Source: Endobacterium cereale (GTDB lineage Bacteria; Pseudomonadota; Alphaproteobacteria; Rhizobiales; Rhizobiaceae). From it: DNA of 64,000 nt. The translations under genes were made by a program, and so were the position numbers. The notes under the pieces were generated by a model that saw only the letters and a program-made list of their open reading frames with translations, was not told the origin of the DNA and made no database searches. The DNA lies in the NCBI RefSeq assembly GCF_009617585.1, contig NZ_WIXI01000037.1, positions 62,001-126,000 on the forward strand. Reading direction: 5' to 3'. Below, in pieces: positions 26,465-33,291 of this stretch. Position 1 is the stretch's first letter, and each line of letters opens with the position of its first letter.

Positions 26465-27727
26465 ATGATCGCAGACCCCCGACTGTTCTTGACATCGCTA
26501 TATGAAGCGGCGGTAGAGGCCGCCGATCCATTGAGCAGGATCAGGGACCTTCTGCCACCTCCGCCTGTTGGCGGGCGTGTGGTCGTCGTCGGCGCCGGAA
26601 AGGGCGCAGCACAGATGGCGCGTTCGCTGGAGAGGCTTTGGTCTGGCCCTCTGACAGGTGTGGTGGTTACGCCCTATGGTTACGAATGCGAGACGCAGTG
26701 CATTGAGGTTATCGGTGCGGCGCATCCGGTCCCGGACCAAGCGGGTCTCGATGCTGCCGAGCGATTGAAAGCAGCAGTATCGAACCTCTCGAACCAGGAT
26801 CTCGTGATTGCACTGATCTGCGGCGGAGGTTCGGCACTCCTGCCCGCGCCGCCGGACGGTTTTGCTCTTGCCGACGAGATTGCCCTGAACGAGCAACTGC
26901 TGGTGTCAGGTGCTCCGATCTCAGCGATGAACGGAGTTCGCAAGCAATTCTCGACGATCAAGGGAGGAAGGCTGGCGGCTTTGACAAAGGCGCGGGTGGT
27001 GAGCTTCGTGGTGTCAGACATTCCTGGAGACGATCCGGCATTGGTGTCGTCTGGCCCAACAATCCCTAATTTCGGCAGTCGTCATGATGCCCTGGAGATA
27101 ATTGCACGGTATCGGCTAAAGCTCCCGCAACGAATGCTCGACTTCATTGGATCGGACGCCGCTCGCGCACCGAGCCCGGCGGATGCACCCTTTGCCAGGC
27201 ACAGCCACCACCTCGTATCCTCCGCCCGCATTTCGCTCGAAATGGCAGCAGCATCTGCCCGCGCCTCAGGAGTAACACCCTTAGTGCTGTCGGATTGCAT
27301 CGAGGGCGAAGCGAAAGATGTCGGCCGTGTGCACGCGGCCATCGCACGCGAGATCGCATTGGATAATAGCCCGTTTATCCGGCCCTGCGTGCTGTTGTCG
27401 GGTGGCGAGACGACGGTTACACTTCGGTCAAAGTGCGGCAAGGGCGGACGGAACGGAGAGTTCGCGCTGTCTCTCGCGCTTGCGATCGATGGTCTCGATG
27501 TGTTCGCACTGGCCGCCGACACCGATGGTATAGATGGCTCAGGGGATAATGCTGGGGCATTTGCTGATGGCACCAGCGTCGCCCGCTTCATCGCGAAGCA
27601 TGTAAACGGCGATGCGAAGCTTTCGGCCAATGACAGTTATGCCGCCTTTGCGGCCGTCGACGATCTTTTTGTCTGCGGACCGACTGGCGTCAACGTCAAT
27701 GATTTCAGGGCTATACTGGTCCGATAA
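26465..27727 (+). CDS. gckA: Glycerate 2-kinase (GckA/TtuD, MOFRL family)
   Basis: The 420-residue protein matches class II glycerate kinase: GGRVVVVGAGKGAAQMA, VIGAAHPVPDQAGLDAAERL, the nucleotide-site stretch ICGGGSALLPAP, RKQFSTIKGGRLA, FVVSDIPGDDPALVSSGPT and a C-terminal MOFRL domain with LLSGGETTVT, GRNGEFALSLAL and ADTDGIDGSGDNAGA. It phosphorylates D-glycerate to 2-phosphoglycerate, which feeds lower glycolysis. A GGAG-type site lies about 9 bases before ATG 26465. It ends the operon. Confidence 0.92.
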   Translation: MIADPRLFLTSLYEAAVEAADPLSRIRDLLPPPPVGGRVVVVGAGKGAAQMARSLERLWSGPLTGVVVTPYGYECETQCIEVIGAAHPVPDQAGLDAAERLKAAVSNLSNQDLVIALICGGGSALLPAPPDGFALADEIALNEQLLVSGAPISAMNGVRKQFSTIKGGRLAALTKARVVSFVVSDIPGDDPALVSSGPTIPNFGSRHDALEIIARYRLKLPQRMLDFIGSDAARAPSPADAPFARHSHHLVSSARISLEMAAASARASGVTPLVLSDCIEGEAKDVGRVHAAIAREIALDNSPFIRPCVLLSGGETTVTLRSKCGKGGRNGEFALSLALAIDGLDVFALAADTDGIDGSGDNAGAFADGTSVARFIAKHVNGDAKLSANDSYAAFAAVDDLFVCGPTGVNVNDFRAILVR

Positions 27728-27745
27728 GGCTCGTAGTGAGTATGG

Positions 27746-27772
27746 GACGCAGGTTCGAATCCTTTCAAGAGC
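27746..27772 (+). repeat. T-loop-like dispersed repeat, copy 5
   Basis: GACGCAGGTTCGAATCCT, then TTCAAGAGC, matches the consensus core exactly except for one pyrimidine. It lies 19 bases after the glycerate kinase stop, at the border between the operon and the vapBC locus. Confidence 0.55.
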
Positions 27773-27809
27773 TTAAGCTATCATCGCTCGAAAGCTCCTC
27801 GCTGTATGT

Positions 27810-28193
27810 CTAGTGGGGAAGATTCGCGGAAGGATAAACCGCCGCGCCAACCTTCTGAGCCGCAGCCACCAAGCGTTTATCCCTCGTCCACAAGCTTGAT
27901 CGTCGATCTAGGAGGGTTGAAGTCAACAGATGTGCATCGGTATAGCCGATCCCCATGCTGAATACCGAATAGCGGTCAATGACTGTCATCACCTCTGCAT
28001 GGGGCGCGACCACTGCCTCACGCTGAGCTGCAAGAAACGCTAATACCGCATCCCGATCTCGCAGACTGCCTAGGGCCAGTTCGCCGACAACGAAAGGGTG
28101 GCAAAGCAACCGATCATCTCCGATGATTTTGGTCAGCTCCGAGTCACCGTGTCGAAAATGATCAATCCAGATCGAGCTATCGACAAGGATCAC
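27810..28193 (-). CDS. vapC: Type II toxin VapC, PIN-domain ribonuclease
   Basis: The 127-residue PIN-domain protein has the acidic residues expected at the active site: D5 in LVDSSIW, E38 in VVGELALG, D86 in GYTDAHLL and D105 in WTRDKRL. VapC toxins cleave RNA, usually tRNA, in a Mg-dependent way and are neutralised by VapB. Its ATG overlaps the vapB stop by four bases. No sign of damage is visible, so the toxin is probably functional. Confidence 0.92.
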   Translation of the reverse strand: MILVDSSIWIDHFRHGDSELTKIIGDDRLLCHPFVVGELALGSLRDRDAVLAFLAAQREAVVAPHAEVMTVIDRYSVFSMGIGYTDAHLLTSTLLDRRSSLWTRDKRLVAAAQKVGAAVYPSANLPH

Positions 28194-28390
28194 TTGCTCA
28201 ATTCGCTCCGGCGGCGAGGTGCTACCTCAGCCTCGGGCATAGTCCCGCCAAGGGCGATCAGCCGTTTGCCGGATTCGACTCTTACCAAAGTCTCGAGTGC
28301 TTGACGCACAAGAGCCGCCGTTTCCTTTGTGCCTGTAAGGGACTTGGCCCGTTCCATAAGGTTGTCGTCGAGACTAATAGTAGATCGCAT
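28190..28390 (-). CDS. vapB: Type II antitoxin VapB
   Basis: The 66-residue protein begins MRSTISLDDNLMERAKSLTG, the ribbon-helix-helix DNA-binding part of this VapB group, followed by KETAALVRQALETLV and a polar C-terminal tail that would wrap the toxin. I chose the ATG at 28390 because GGAGCTACCT precedes it; an ORF extension upstream would destroy that site. It overlaps vapC by four bases. A perfect 14-bp palindrome lies 28 bases upstream of the start and is the probable autoregulatory operator. Confidence 0.88.
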   Translation of the reverse strand: MRSTISLDDNLMERAKSLTGTKETAALVRQALETLVRVESGKRLIALGGTMPEAEVAPRRRSELSK

Positions 28391-28418
28391 AGGTAGCTCC
28401 AGTGTTGAAACACACATA

Positions 28419-28432
28419 GCACCAATTGGTGC
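28419..28432. promoter_or_regulatory. Palindromic operator of vapBC
   Basis: GCACCAATTGGTGC is a perfect 14-bp palindrome, 28 bases before the vapB start on the minus strand. Ribbon-helix-helix VapB proteins bind palindromes in their own promoters, so autoregulation is likely. Confidence 0.6.
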
Positions 28433-28479
28433 AATAATCTACGCCTCTCGAGCAGCCATTGCCACCAAGCCTATCGCGT

Positions 28480-28506
28480 GTCGCCGGTTCAATCCCCATC
28501 AAGGCG
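28480..28506 (+). repeat. T-loop-like dispersed repeat, copy 6
   Basis: GTCGCCGGTTCAATCCCC, then ATCAAGGCG, differs from the consensus by one missing base in the core. With copy 5 it brackets the vapBC locus in direct orientation, 734 bases apart. Confidence 0.53.
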
Positions 28507-28662
28507 AAAGAAGGCCCTCTGCCTTACCCGGACGCATCAAAAACAGCACTTCCGTTTCGGCTTCCGCGCATCAGGTGGAGCGAACAGGTCTCAGGTTAAT
28601 AGACTTGTTGTGACAACACGGTAGAAGATTACTCTTATGCCGATTTTCCAGCTCTTCCCGGA

Positions 28663-29802
28663 ATGTCGATTGGGAGTTCCTGCCACCCGAGTCAAGAGTT
28701 CCGTCCATTGCGCCTCACATTTCTTATCCTCATCGCCATTGCGGCGCTTTCCTCATGTGCCCGACCGGGACCTGAGAACCTGATGGTCGTCGCTTCTGTT
28801 CACCAAGCGACGCGTGTTGCAATCCTCGTCGCGACCGACCGTGTTCCCGATGACAGCAAGAGCGGGGCTTTCACCGCTGGCAGAGGTGATCGATTAAGAT
28901 ACTCCGAAGTCACCCTCTCGATCCCACCGACACATCGGCCGTCCAAAATTGAATGGCCAGTCTCCAAGCCCGATCCGCGGACGTCCTTCGCGGTGATCGG
29001 CCGACGTGACCTGACAGCTGGGGAGTTTGCGACGCTTGCGCGGGGTACGGCCGGGTCACCCGTCTATGGGCGCGCCGGAATCTTTGTTCATGGCTACAAC
29101 TACAGCCATCAGGAGGCGCTCTTCAGGCTGGCCCAGATGACTGCAGACTCGAAGGTCCAGGAGCGGGCCATTCTCTTCGACTGGCCGTCGCAGGCAGAGG
29201 TGACAGGATATGTCGCCGACAAGGATTCGGCAGCCTTCGCGCGGGACGATTTTGCTCAGGTCCTCTCCGATCTTTCGGCCGTCGGCGTGCGTCCCACGAT
29301 CATGGCGCATAGCATGGGTGCATGGCTGGCGGTCGAGTCGATGCGGCAGCTGTCGCTGATGGGGAAGAGGCACGTCGTCCGGTCAATCGATCAGCTCGTT
29401 CTCGCAGCGCCCGACATCGACATTGATCTTCTGCGCAAGCAGTTATCAGTGACAGACAGGCTTTCCAAGCCGATCGTCGTGCTGGCGTCGAAGGACGATG
29501 TCGCGCTTGCGCTTTCCAAACGGCTTGCCGGATCCGCGGCAACTGCGGGCTCCCTGGATATTGATGATCCAAGAACGCGAGAACTCGCCATCGAGGAAAA
29601 CCTCGATATAGTCGACATCTCGAAAATCCCGTCGCTGAACGGCACCAACCATGATCGGTTTGCATCGCTGGCAGCGGTCTATCCACAACTGCGGCAAGGG
29701 TTCTCCAACCGGGTGGCGGGAACAGGCGCGATCGTGCTGAACGGGGTGGGCGGCGCGATCTCGGCGCCATTCAGGCTCGGGGGTGCAATCCTTGCTCAGT
29801 GA
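28663..29802 (+). CDS. Alpha/beta hydrolase lipoprotein (DUF900 family)
   Basis: The 379-residue protein begins with a hydrophobic export signal ending in the lipobox ALSSC (Cys32), so it should be an anchored lipoprotein. The hydrolase core has FVHGYNYSHQEALFRLAQM (oxyanion strand), AILFDWPSQ, the nucleophile elbow MAHSMGAWLA with its serine, LAAPDID, and a late TNHDRF histidine. This is the DUF900 pattern. Members are predicted esterases or lipases of the cell envelope with unknown substrates. No operon partner: vapBC is divergent and a cold-shock gene follows after 390 bases. Confidence 0.85.
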   Translation: MSIGSSCHPSQEFRPLRLTFLILIAIAALSSCARPGPENLMVVASVHQATRVAILVATDRVPDDSKSGAFTAGRGDRLRYSEVTLSIPPTHRPSKIEWPVSKPDPRTSFAVIGRRDLTAGEFATLARGTAGSPVYGRAGIFVHGYNYSHQEALFRLAQMTADSKVQERAILFDWPSQAEVTGYVADKDSAAFARDDFAQVLSDLSAVGVRPTIMAHSMGAWLAVESMRQLSLMGKRHVVRSIDQLVLAAPDIDIDLLRKQLSVTDRLSKPIVVLASKDDVALALSKRLAGSAATAGSLDIDDPRTRELAIEENLDIVDISKIPSLNGTNHDRFASLAAVYPQLRQGFSNRVAGTGAIVLNGVGGAISAPFRLGGAILAQ

Positions 29803-30049
29803 CGCATCCTTGGGGATTCGGCCGGACCGGTTGAAGTTTACACCGACGGCTCGTTCGACAATGGATTTGGTGGAGAGGATGGACGTTCGTCGTCATCGAC
29901 AACAAAGCTCAAATCGACGAAGGATGGGGACAGTTAGCGAGGGCTCGTGAAGAAAGCCGAGAAGAGCGATATGGCGCGATAGAATAAGGCCTCAATATGT
30001 AACCTGAACCAAAGGTTGACTTTCGGACCGCTCGCCTCTATTTGTAGTT

Positions 30050-30195
30050 TATCGATATTTTGCTTGCTGAGCTTTGGTTACCGCGCGATTAGCACCGTGC
30101 TTTGAACGAACCTTCCTTTCAAAAACATCGCTATCTCCATCCGCGTTGCACCTGTTGCGCGGTCGATCAATCATGCTTTGAAAGGGTTCATCATC
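30050..30195 (+). ncRNA. Conserved 5' leader of the first cold-shock gene
   Basis: From TATCGAT at 30050 to the csp start the sequence closely matches the leader of the second csp gene at 49820-49959 (minus strand). Shared blocks include GAGCTTTGGTTACC, CGCGA, GCACCG and TTTGAACGAACC, followed by TCC and a run before AAAGGGTTCATCATG. Conservation of about 140 non-coding bases between paralogues suggests a functional RNA, by analogy with the temperature-sensing cspA leader of E. coli. The transcription start is not located, so part of this block may be promoter. Confidence 0.6.
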
Positions 30196-30405
30196 ATGAC
30201 CACCGGCACAGTAAAATGGTTTAACTCCACCAAGGGTTTTGGCTTCATTGAACCTGACAATGGCGGCGCTGATGCGTTCGTCCACATCTCGGCGGTCGAA
30301 CGTGCTGGTATGCGCGAAATTGTCGAAGGCCAGAAGCTTGGCTACGAACTCGAGCGCGACGTGAAGTCGGGCAAGATGTCGGCTTGCAATTTGCAGGCTG
30401 CCTAA
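30196..30405 (+). CDS. cspA: Cold-shock domain protein (CspA family)
   Basis: The 69-residue protein is a single cold-shock domain: [15 protein letters not shown] contains the RNP1 motif (KGFGFI), and [13 protein letters not shown] contains RNP2 (FVHI). It binds single-stranded RNA and DNA and acts as an RNA chaperone. The ATG at 30196 follows AAAGGGTTCATC. It is nearly identical to the second copy at 49610 (a few changes, such as E/Q in FIEPD and [16 protein letters not shown]). The flanking RNA is conserved between the two copies as well. Confidence 0.95.
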   Translation: MTTGTVKWFNSTKGFGFIEPDNGGADAFVHISAVERAGMREIVEGQKLGYELERDVKSGKMSACNLQAA

Positions 30406-30501
30406 GCCAACCGGGTATCTGCTTTCCGTTGACCACGGATGTACTGGCACTGTCGAGAGCATGATACCCACCAAGGTCAGGCAGTTTGCCTGGCCTTTTT
30501 T
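30406..30501 (+). terminator. csp trailer with intrinsic terminator
   Basis: The hairpin AGGTCAGGC (30474-30482) / GCCTGGCCT (30488-30496) with a five-base loop runs into TTTTTT (30496-30501), a classic intrinsic terminator. The trailer before it (30421-30461), including GACCACGGATGTACTGGCAC, recurs almost unchanged after the second csp gene. Confidence 0.8.
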
Positions 30502-30538
30502 GTTGCCGCCGTATTCGGACGGCCTGAACCGGAACCCC

Positions 30539-30763
30539 ATGTCACAGACACACAGCAAATCTCGCCAGCAGGCCGAGATCGCCTTCGGCGATGCTCAAAC
30601 ACAGTTTTTCGCGCGCAACAGCGCTGTCGAAGAGCTCGACTCACTAGTTCGTGCCCGCGAGGAAAAGACCCTGCGGCTTCGCGAAGCACGGATGGCAAAA
30701 GAAGAGCACGACCGCACGGCAGCAACTGCTTCACTGCTCGCCAAGCGTGCGAAAATCCGCTGA
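30539..30763 (+). CDS. Small charged hypothetical protein
   Basis: The 74-residue protein starts MSQTHSKSRQQAEIAFGDAQ and is rich in Arg, Lys, Glu and Ala, with a strongly helical centre (VEELDSLVRAREEKTLRLRE). No domain is recognised. It lies between the csp terminator and the DUF6481 gene, whose start is 33 bases after its stop, so the two may be co-transcribed. Small charged proteins often follow csp genes in rhizobia. The ATG at 30539 has only a weak GGA upstream. Confidence 0.6.
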   Translation: MSQTHSKSRQQAEIAFGDAQTQFFARNSAVEELDSLVRAREEKTLRLREARMAKEEHDRTAATASLLAKRAKIR

Positions 30764-30795
30764 ATTTCTTTCGCAATCCACCCAAGGACAAACAT

Positions 30796-31164
30796 TTGAA
30801 GAACGCTAGAAACAATGAACTCTCCGATCGCCGCGCCGCAGCAGCAGGGGCAAAGGCTGCTCTCCTGAATGCCTATCGCAGTGCAAAGACCACAGCCGAG
30901 CCAACCACTATGGCAAAGCGGGCGGAACGGATGGCCATCGCGGCGGCCAGGGAAGAGCGTCGCCTTGAGCGCGAACGGGTAAAAATTGCGGAGTCGGAGC
31001 GCCTGGTGACCGAGGAAGCCGAGAAGCTGGAAGCCGCAGCCGCCGAGGCTGAAGCACGCGATATGCGCGAAAAAAGCCTTATCGCACGGGTGATAGAGGA
31101 TGAAGCGGCACGAAAGGCTGAGCGCGATCGGCGCTATGCCAGTCGCAAAGCACGACAGGCCTAG
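30796..31164 (+). CDS. DUF6481 family protein
   Basis: The 122-residue protein is almost entirely charged helix: NELSDRRAAAAGAKAALLNAY at the start, a long coiled stretch of Glu, Arg and Ala (ERMAIAAAREERRLERERVK), and a basic end DRRYASRKARQA. This is the DUF6481 pattern (NxFxDRxxAAxxAKxALLxxF), a family known mainly from alphaproteobacteria, without established function. The start is TTG 30796, chosen because AAGGA lies 7 bases upstream and the conserved domain begins at once. Confidence 0.72.
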   Translation: MKNARNNELSDRRAAAAGAKAALLNAYRSAKTTAEPTTMAKRAERMAIAAAREERRLERERVKIAESERLVTEEAEKLEAAAAEAEARDMREKSLIARVIEDEAARKAERDRRYASRKARQA

Positions 31165-31209
31165 GTTCCCGGATCGGCCACACGCGTGTTTGCTGCCGGT
31201 TTGCATCGG

Positions 31210-31345
31210 TCATCGCGTTCTGCTGCCGAGGAGATATCGTTCCACGTCGCCGCCACAAACCTTCTTGATCTCGGCGACGGTGAAACCTTTGGCTCCGGCG
31301 CTCTCTACCAAAACTTTCGCTTGGTCGCGGAAATCGGCCTTGTCG
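31210..31345 (-). pseudogene. Fragment of a small hypothetical gene
   Basis: On the minus strand an open frame reads ELYRDKADFRDQAKVLVESA, then KGFTVAEIKKVCGGDVERYLL, up to a stop at 31210-31212. The wording looks like a real protein C-terminus (a helix, then a capping segment), but upstream there is no plausible start before the frame runs into the PAS fragment on the other strand. I take it as the truncated end of a small rhizobial protein. The family is not recognised. Confidence 0.35.
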
Positions 31346-31373
31346 CGGTAAAGCTCTTGTCTTTGGAGGAAAG

Positions 31374-31532
31374 ATGGTAGCGGAACTCTATACGGCCAAT
31401 GATCCCGAATCCCGCCTGGCGCTTTTCGACTTTGCCTTCGAGAACGCGCCGATCGGGATCGCCCTGGTCGATCTTGAGGGCCGCATCATTCGCCGTCTGT
31501 CGCTGTCGATCACCAGACCATATCTCCCTTGA
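31374..31532 (+). pseudogene. PAS-domain sensor, N-terminal fragment
   Basis: From ATG 31374 (GGAGG 5 bases upstream) the frame reads LALFDFAFENAPIGIALVDL, then EGRIIR, the typical start of a PAS domain in sensor kinases and c-di-GMP enzymes. Right after this it changes to RLSLSITRPYLP and stops at 31532, where the rest of the PAS core should follow. The gene is therefore truncated, probably by recombination. No downstream continuation was found. Confidence 0.6.
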
Positions 31533-31541
31533 TGAAGGCGT

Positions 31542-31781
31542 CTAGAGGAAGACCGCGAGACCTTCCATATTGACGACATAGATGAACTCTTCCCATGCTT
31601 CGTGCGCAGATGCGAAGGATTCATTCCATTCGGTGACCTGGTCTTCTAAGCTTGTGACCTCCATCCGCCAATCATCACCGGCTGGGGGACGGAAGATTTC
31701 CACAATGACGGTGATGTCGTTTTCAGTGTAGCGGCCGGAGAGTTCTGAGCGTTCAGAGGAGGGAAGATCTGTCTGGGTCAT
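31542..31781 (-). CDS. Small hypothetical protein
   Basis: From the ATG at 31781 the product has 79 residues (TQTDLPSSERSELSGRYTEN, DITVIVEIFRPPAGDDWRMEV, WNESFASAHEAWEEFIYVV). It is acidic, with alternating hydrophobic residues suggesting a small alpha/beta fold. No family is recognised. A longer frame to 31943 lacks protein-like character in its first 54 residues. No clear ribosome binding site. Confidence 0.55.
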   Translation of the reverse strand: MTQTDLPSSERSELSGRYTENDITVIVEIFRPPAGDDWRMEVTSLEDQVTEWNESFASAHEAWEEFIYVVNMEGLAVFL

Positions 31782-31950
31782 GGGTCTGGCACTGTTGGTC
31801 GGCAGGCTCAAGATTACCGGAGGACGTCGAGTTTTTGCAAGCCGGCTAAGAGGCAATTGGCGCCGTTTTGATTCCAGCAAAAGTTGATGTAGACATCTGC
31901 CGCCATCCAACACAGCGTTCCATGCGCATCCCCAGGTCTTCAACAGCCAT

Positions 31951-32478
31951 ATGAAAAAGCCTCAGCGTAGTTTCGTCGTAGAATACAAATCCGGTCGTCG
32001 AAAACTCGACAGCAAGGCACCGAGCTCCATCTGGGGCAATCTGGACCTGAAGTCCGTGGCCCGCGATGTCGAGGTTGTTCTAGTCCAGAGCGAACCTTCC
32101 AAGCCGGGGGAAACGTCAGCACCAGCTCATGTCCCTGAACAATCCGCCCCGACCTCAGCAAGCATCGACATGGTCGACATTGCTGGTTTGGAGGTTTCAA
32201 TCGATGATGTCAGCGCAGCGCCGGATAGGGCTGATGAGCAAGACATTGGCGCTGCCGTGCCGGCGATACGTCGGCGCAAGTCGGGACGGGCTGTCAGGGA
32301 GCGCCGATCGCCTGCCGGACGGCGGCTTCCACAAGACCGCAGACAAACACCGGTCGAGCACAATGAACCGGATGATCTCGAGCAGCTCGAGGTAGAGAAC
32401 CGTCTTTTAAGGACGATGCTGGCGGCAAAACTCCGCAAGGAAAATTCGTGGCTTCGAGAGCGCCTCCAGCATCGATAA
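31951..32478 (+). CDS. SyrB-like regulatory protein
   Basis: The 175-residue protein has a variable, Ser/Pro- and Arg-rich middle (IRRRKSGRAVRERRSPAGRR) and ends in DLEQLEVENRLLRTMLAAKL, then RKENSWLRERL. That leucine-rich coiled coil is the hallmark of SyrB-type proteins of Sinorhizobium and Rhizobium (LIQLEEENxxLRxxLxxKLRxENxxLRxRL), which act as negative regulators in symbiotic gene control. The N-terminus (KKPQRSFVVEYKSGRRKLD, SIWGNLDLKSVARDVE) is conserved in related small proteins. The exact regulatory target is unknown. Confidence 0.65.
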   Translation: MKKPQRSFVVEYKSGRRKLDSKAPSSIWGNLDLKSVARDVEVVLVQSEPSKPGETSAPAHVPEQSAPTSASIDMVDIAGLEVSIDDVSAAPDRADEQDIGAAVPAIRRRKSGRAVRERRSPAGRRLPQDRRQTPVEHNEPDDLEQLEVENRLLRTMLAAKLRKENSWLRERLQHR

Positions 32479-32590
32479 CGGAGGGCGGTCGCAGATAGGC
32501 CATTTGATCCTGTAAGTTGATCGCCGATCCTTCGACGGAATCTCTTAAATCGACGGGGTTCTTGCCGATGAGCCCGCCTGTTTGCTCAAC

Positions 32591-33229
32591 TCATTTCTTC
32601 GAGACCGCTTTCGGCTTCGGTTGATACAGGCGTCGCCTGGCATTCGACCGAAGAGCATTCCGGAGATCTTTGTCCGTCATCGCAAGATCGAACCATTCCG
32701 GATCGAAATGACTACCACACCAGCGAATGGTCTCTTCGAACTCCGGATCATCCGGGTCGGTGATGATCTCGAGAAACCGCTCGTAGCCCGACACGCCGCC
32801 AACATCTTCAGGCGGGCGCGCTCTGTCGCCGGCAATACAGCTGCCTTGTTTCGGCGTAGTCGCGAGCGTCAAGAACTCCTCGATCGCAATGGTGTGCCGC
32901 CAGCCGTCTCCGAAATCATAGTGGTAGCTGAATACTGCGCCCTCCTCGAAATCCAGAAGGCGAACCTCCGTCTGATCGAACACTCGGGGATCCTCGTCAG
33001 TCGCGTCTTCAGTCAGGATCTCGACGTCGCCATAACGTAGACCACCGATGCGAAACTCATAGAGGTGATAGTTCCACCAAGTGAAGGCGGCCTGGATCCC
33101 AAGGTGCAACTGTTCGAGGTTCCAATGAACCGGCAGGATCAAGCGGCGCCAGATGTCCGGATTGATCTCGTCGATAGAAACTCTGATCTGCGCGGCGTTC
33201 GGAGCTTTAAACATAGCATGAGTGAACAA
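32591..33229 (-). CDS. pRiA4b ORF-3-like protein
   Basis: The 212-residue protein matches the plasmid pRiA4b ORF-3 family throughout: QIRVSIDEINPDIWRRLILP, LEQLHLGIQAAFTWWNYHLYEF, then YHYDFGDGWRHTIAIEE, PPEDVGGVSGYERFLEII and the C-terminal HFDPEWFDL. The family is common on rhizobial plasmids and in actinobacteria; its function is not established. It is complete and stands alone between the SyrB-like gene and the GGDEF-EAL gene. Confidence 0.9.
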   Translation of the reverse strand: MFTHAMFKAPNAAQIRVSIDEINPDIWRRLILPVHWNLEQLHLGIQAAFTWWNYHLYEFRIGGLRYGDVEILTEDATDEDPRVFDQTEVRLLDFEEGAVFSYHYDFGDGWRHTIAIEEFLTLATTPKQGSCIAGDRARPPEDVGGVSGYERFLEIITDPDDPEFEETIRWCGSHFDPEWFDLAMTDKDLRNALRSNARRRLYQPKPKAVSKK

Positions 33230-33291
33230 GCACGGCGGTGGCCCGTCAAGAGGTCCTTCGTGGCCACTTGCCCACGCAGCTTGATCCTTGC

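Noticed and set aside
1096..28506. Possible tRNA genes at the T-loop-like motifs
   Set aside because: No acceptor, D or anticodon arms can be formed around any copy, and the T stem is mismatched in the copies I checked.
27746..28506. Composite element formed by repeats 5 and 6 around vapBC
   Set aside because: The two copies are direct repeats flanking the locus, but they differ at several positions and no integrase or target duplication is present, so mobility is not supported.
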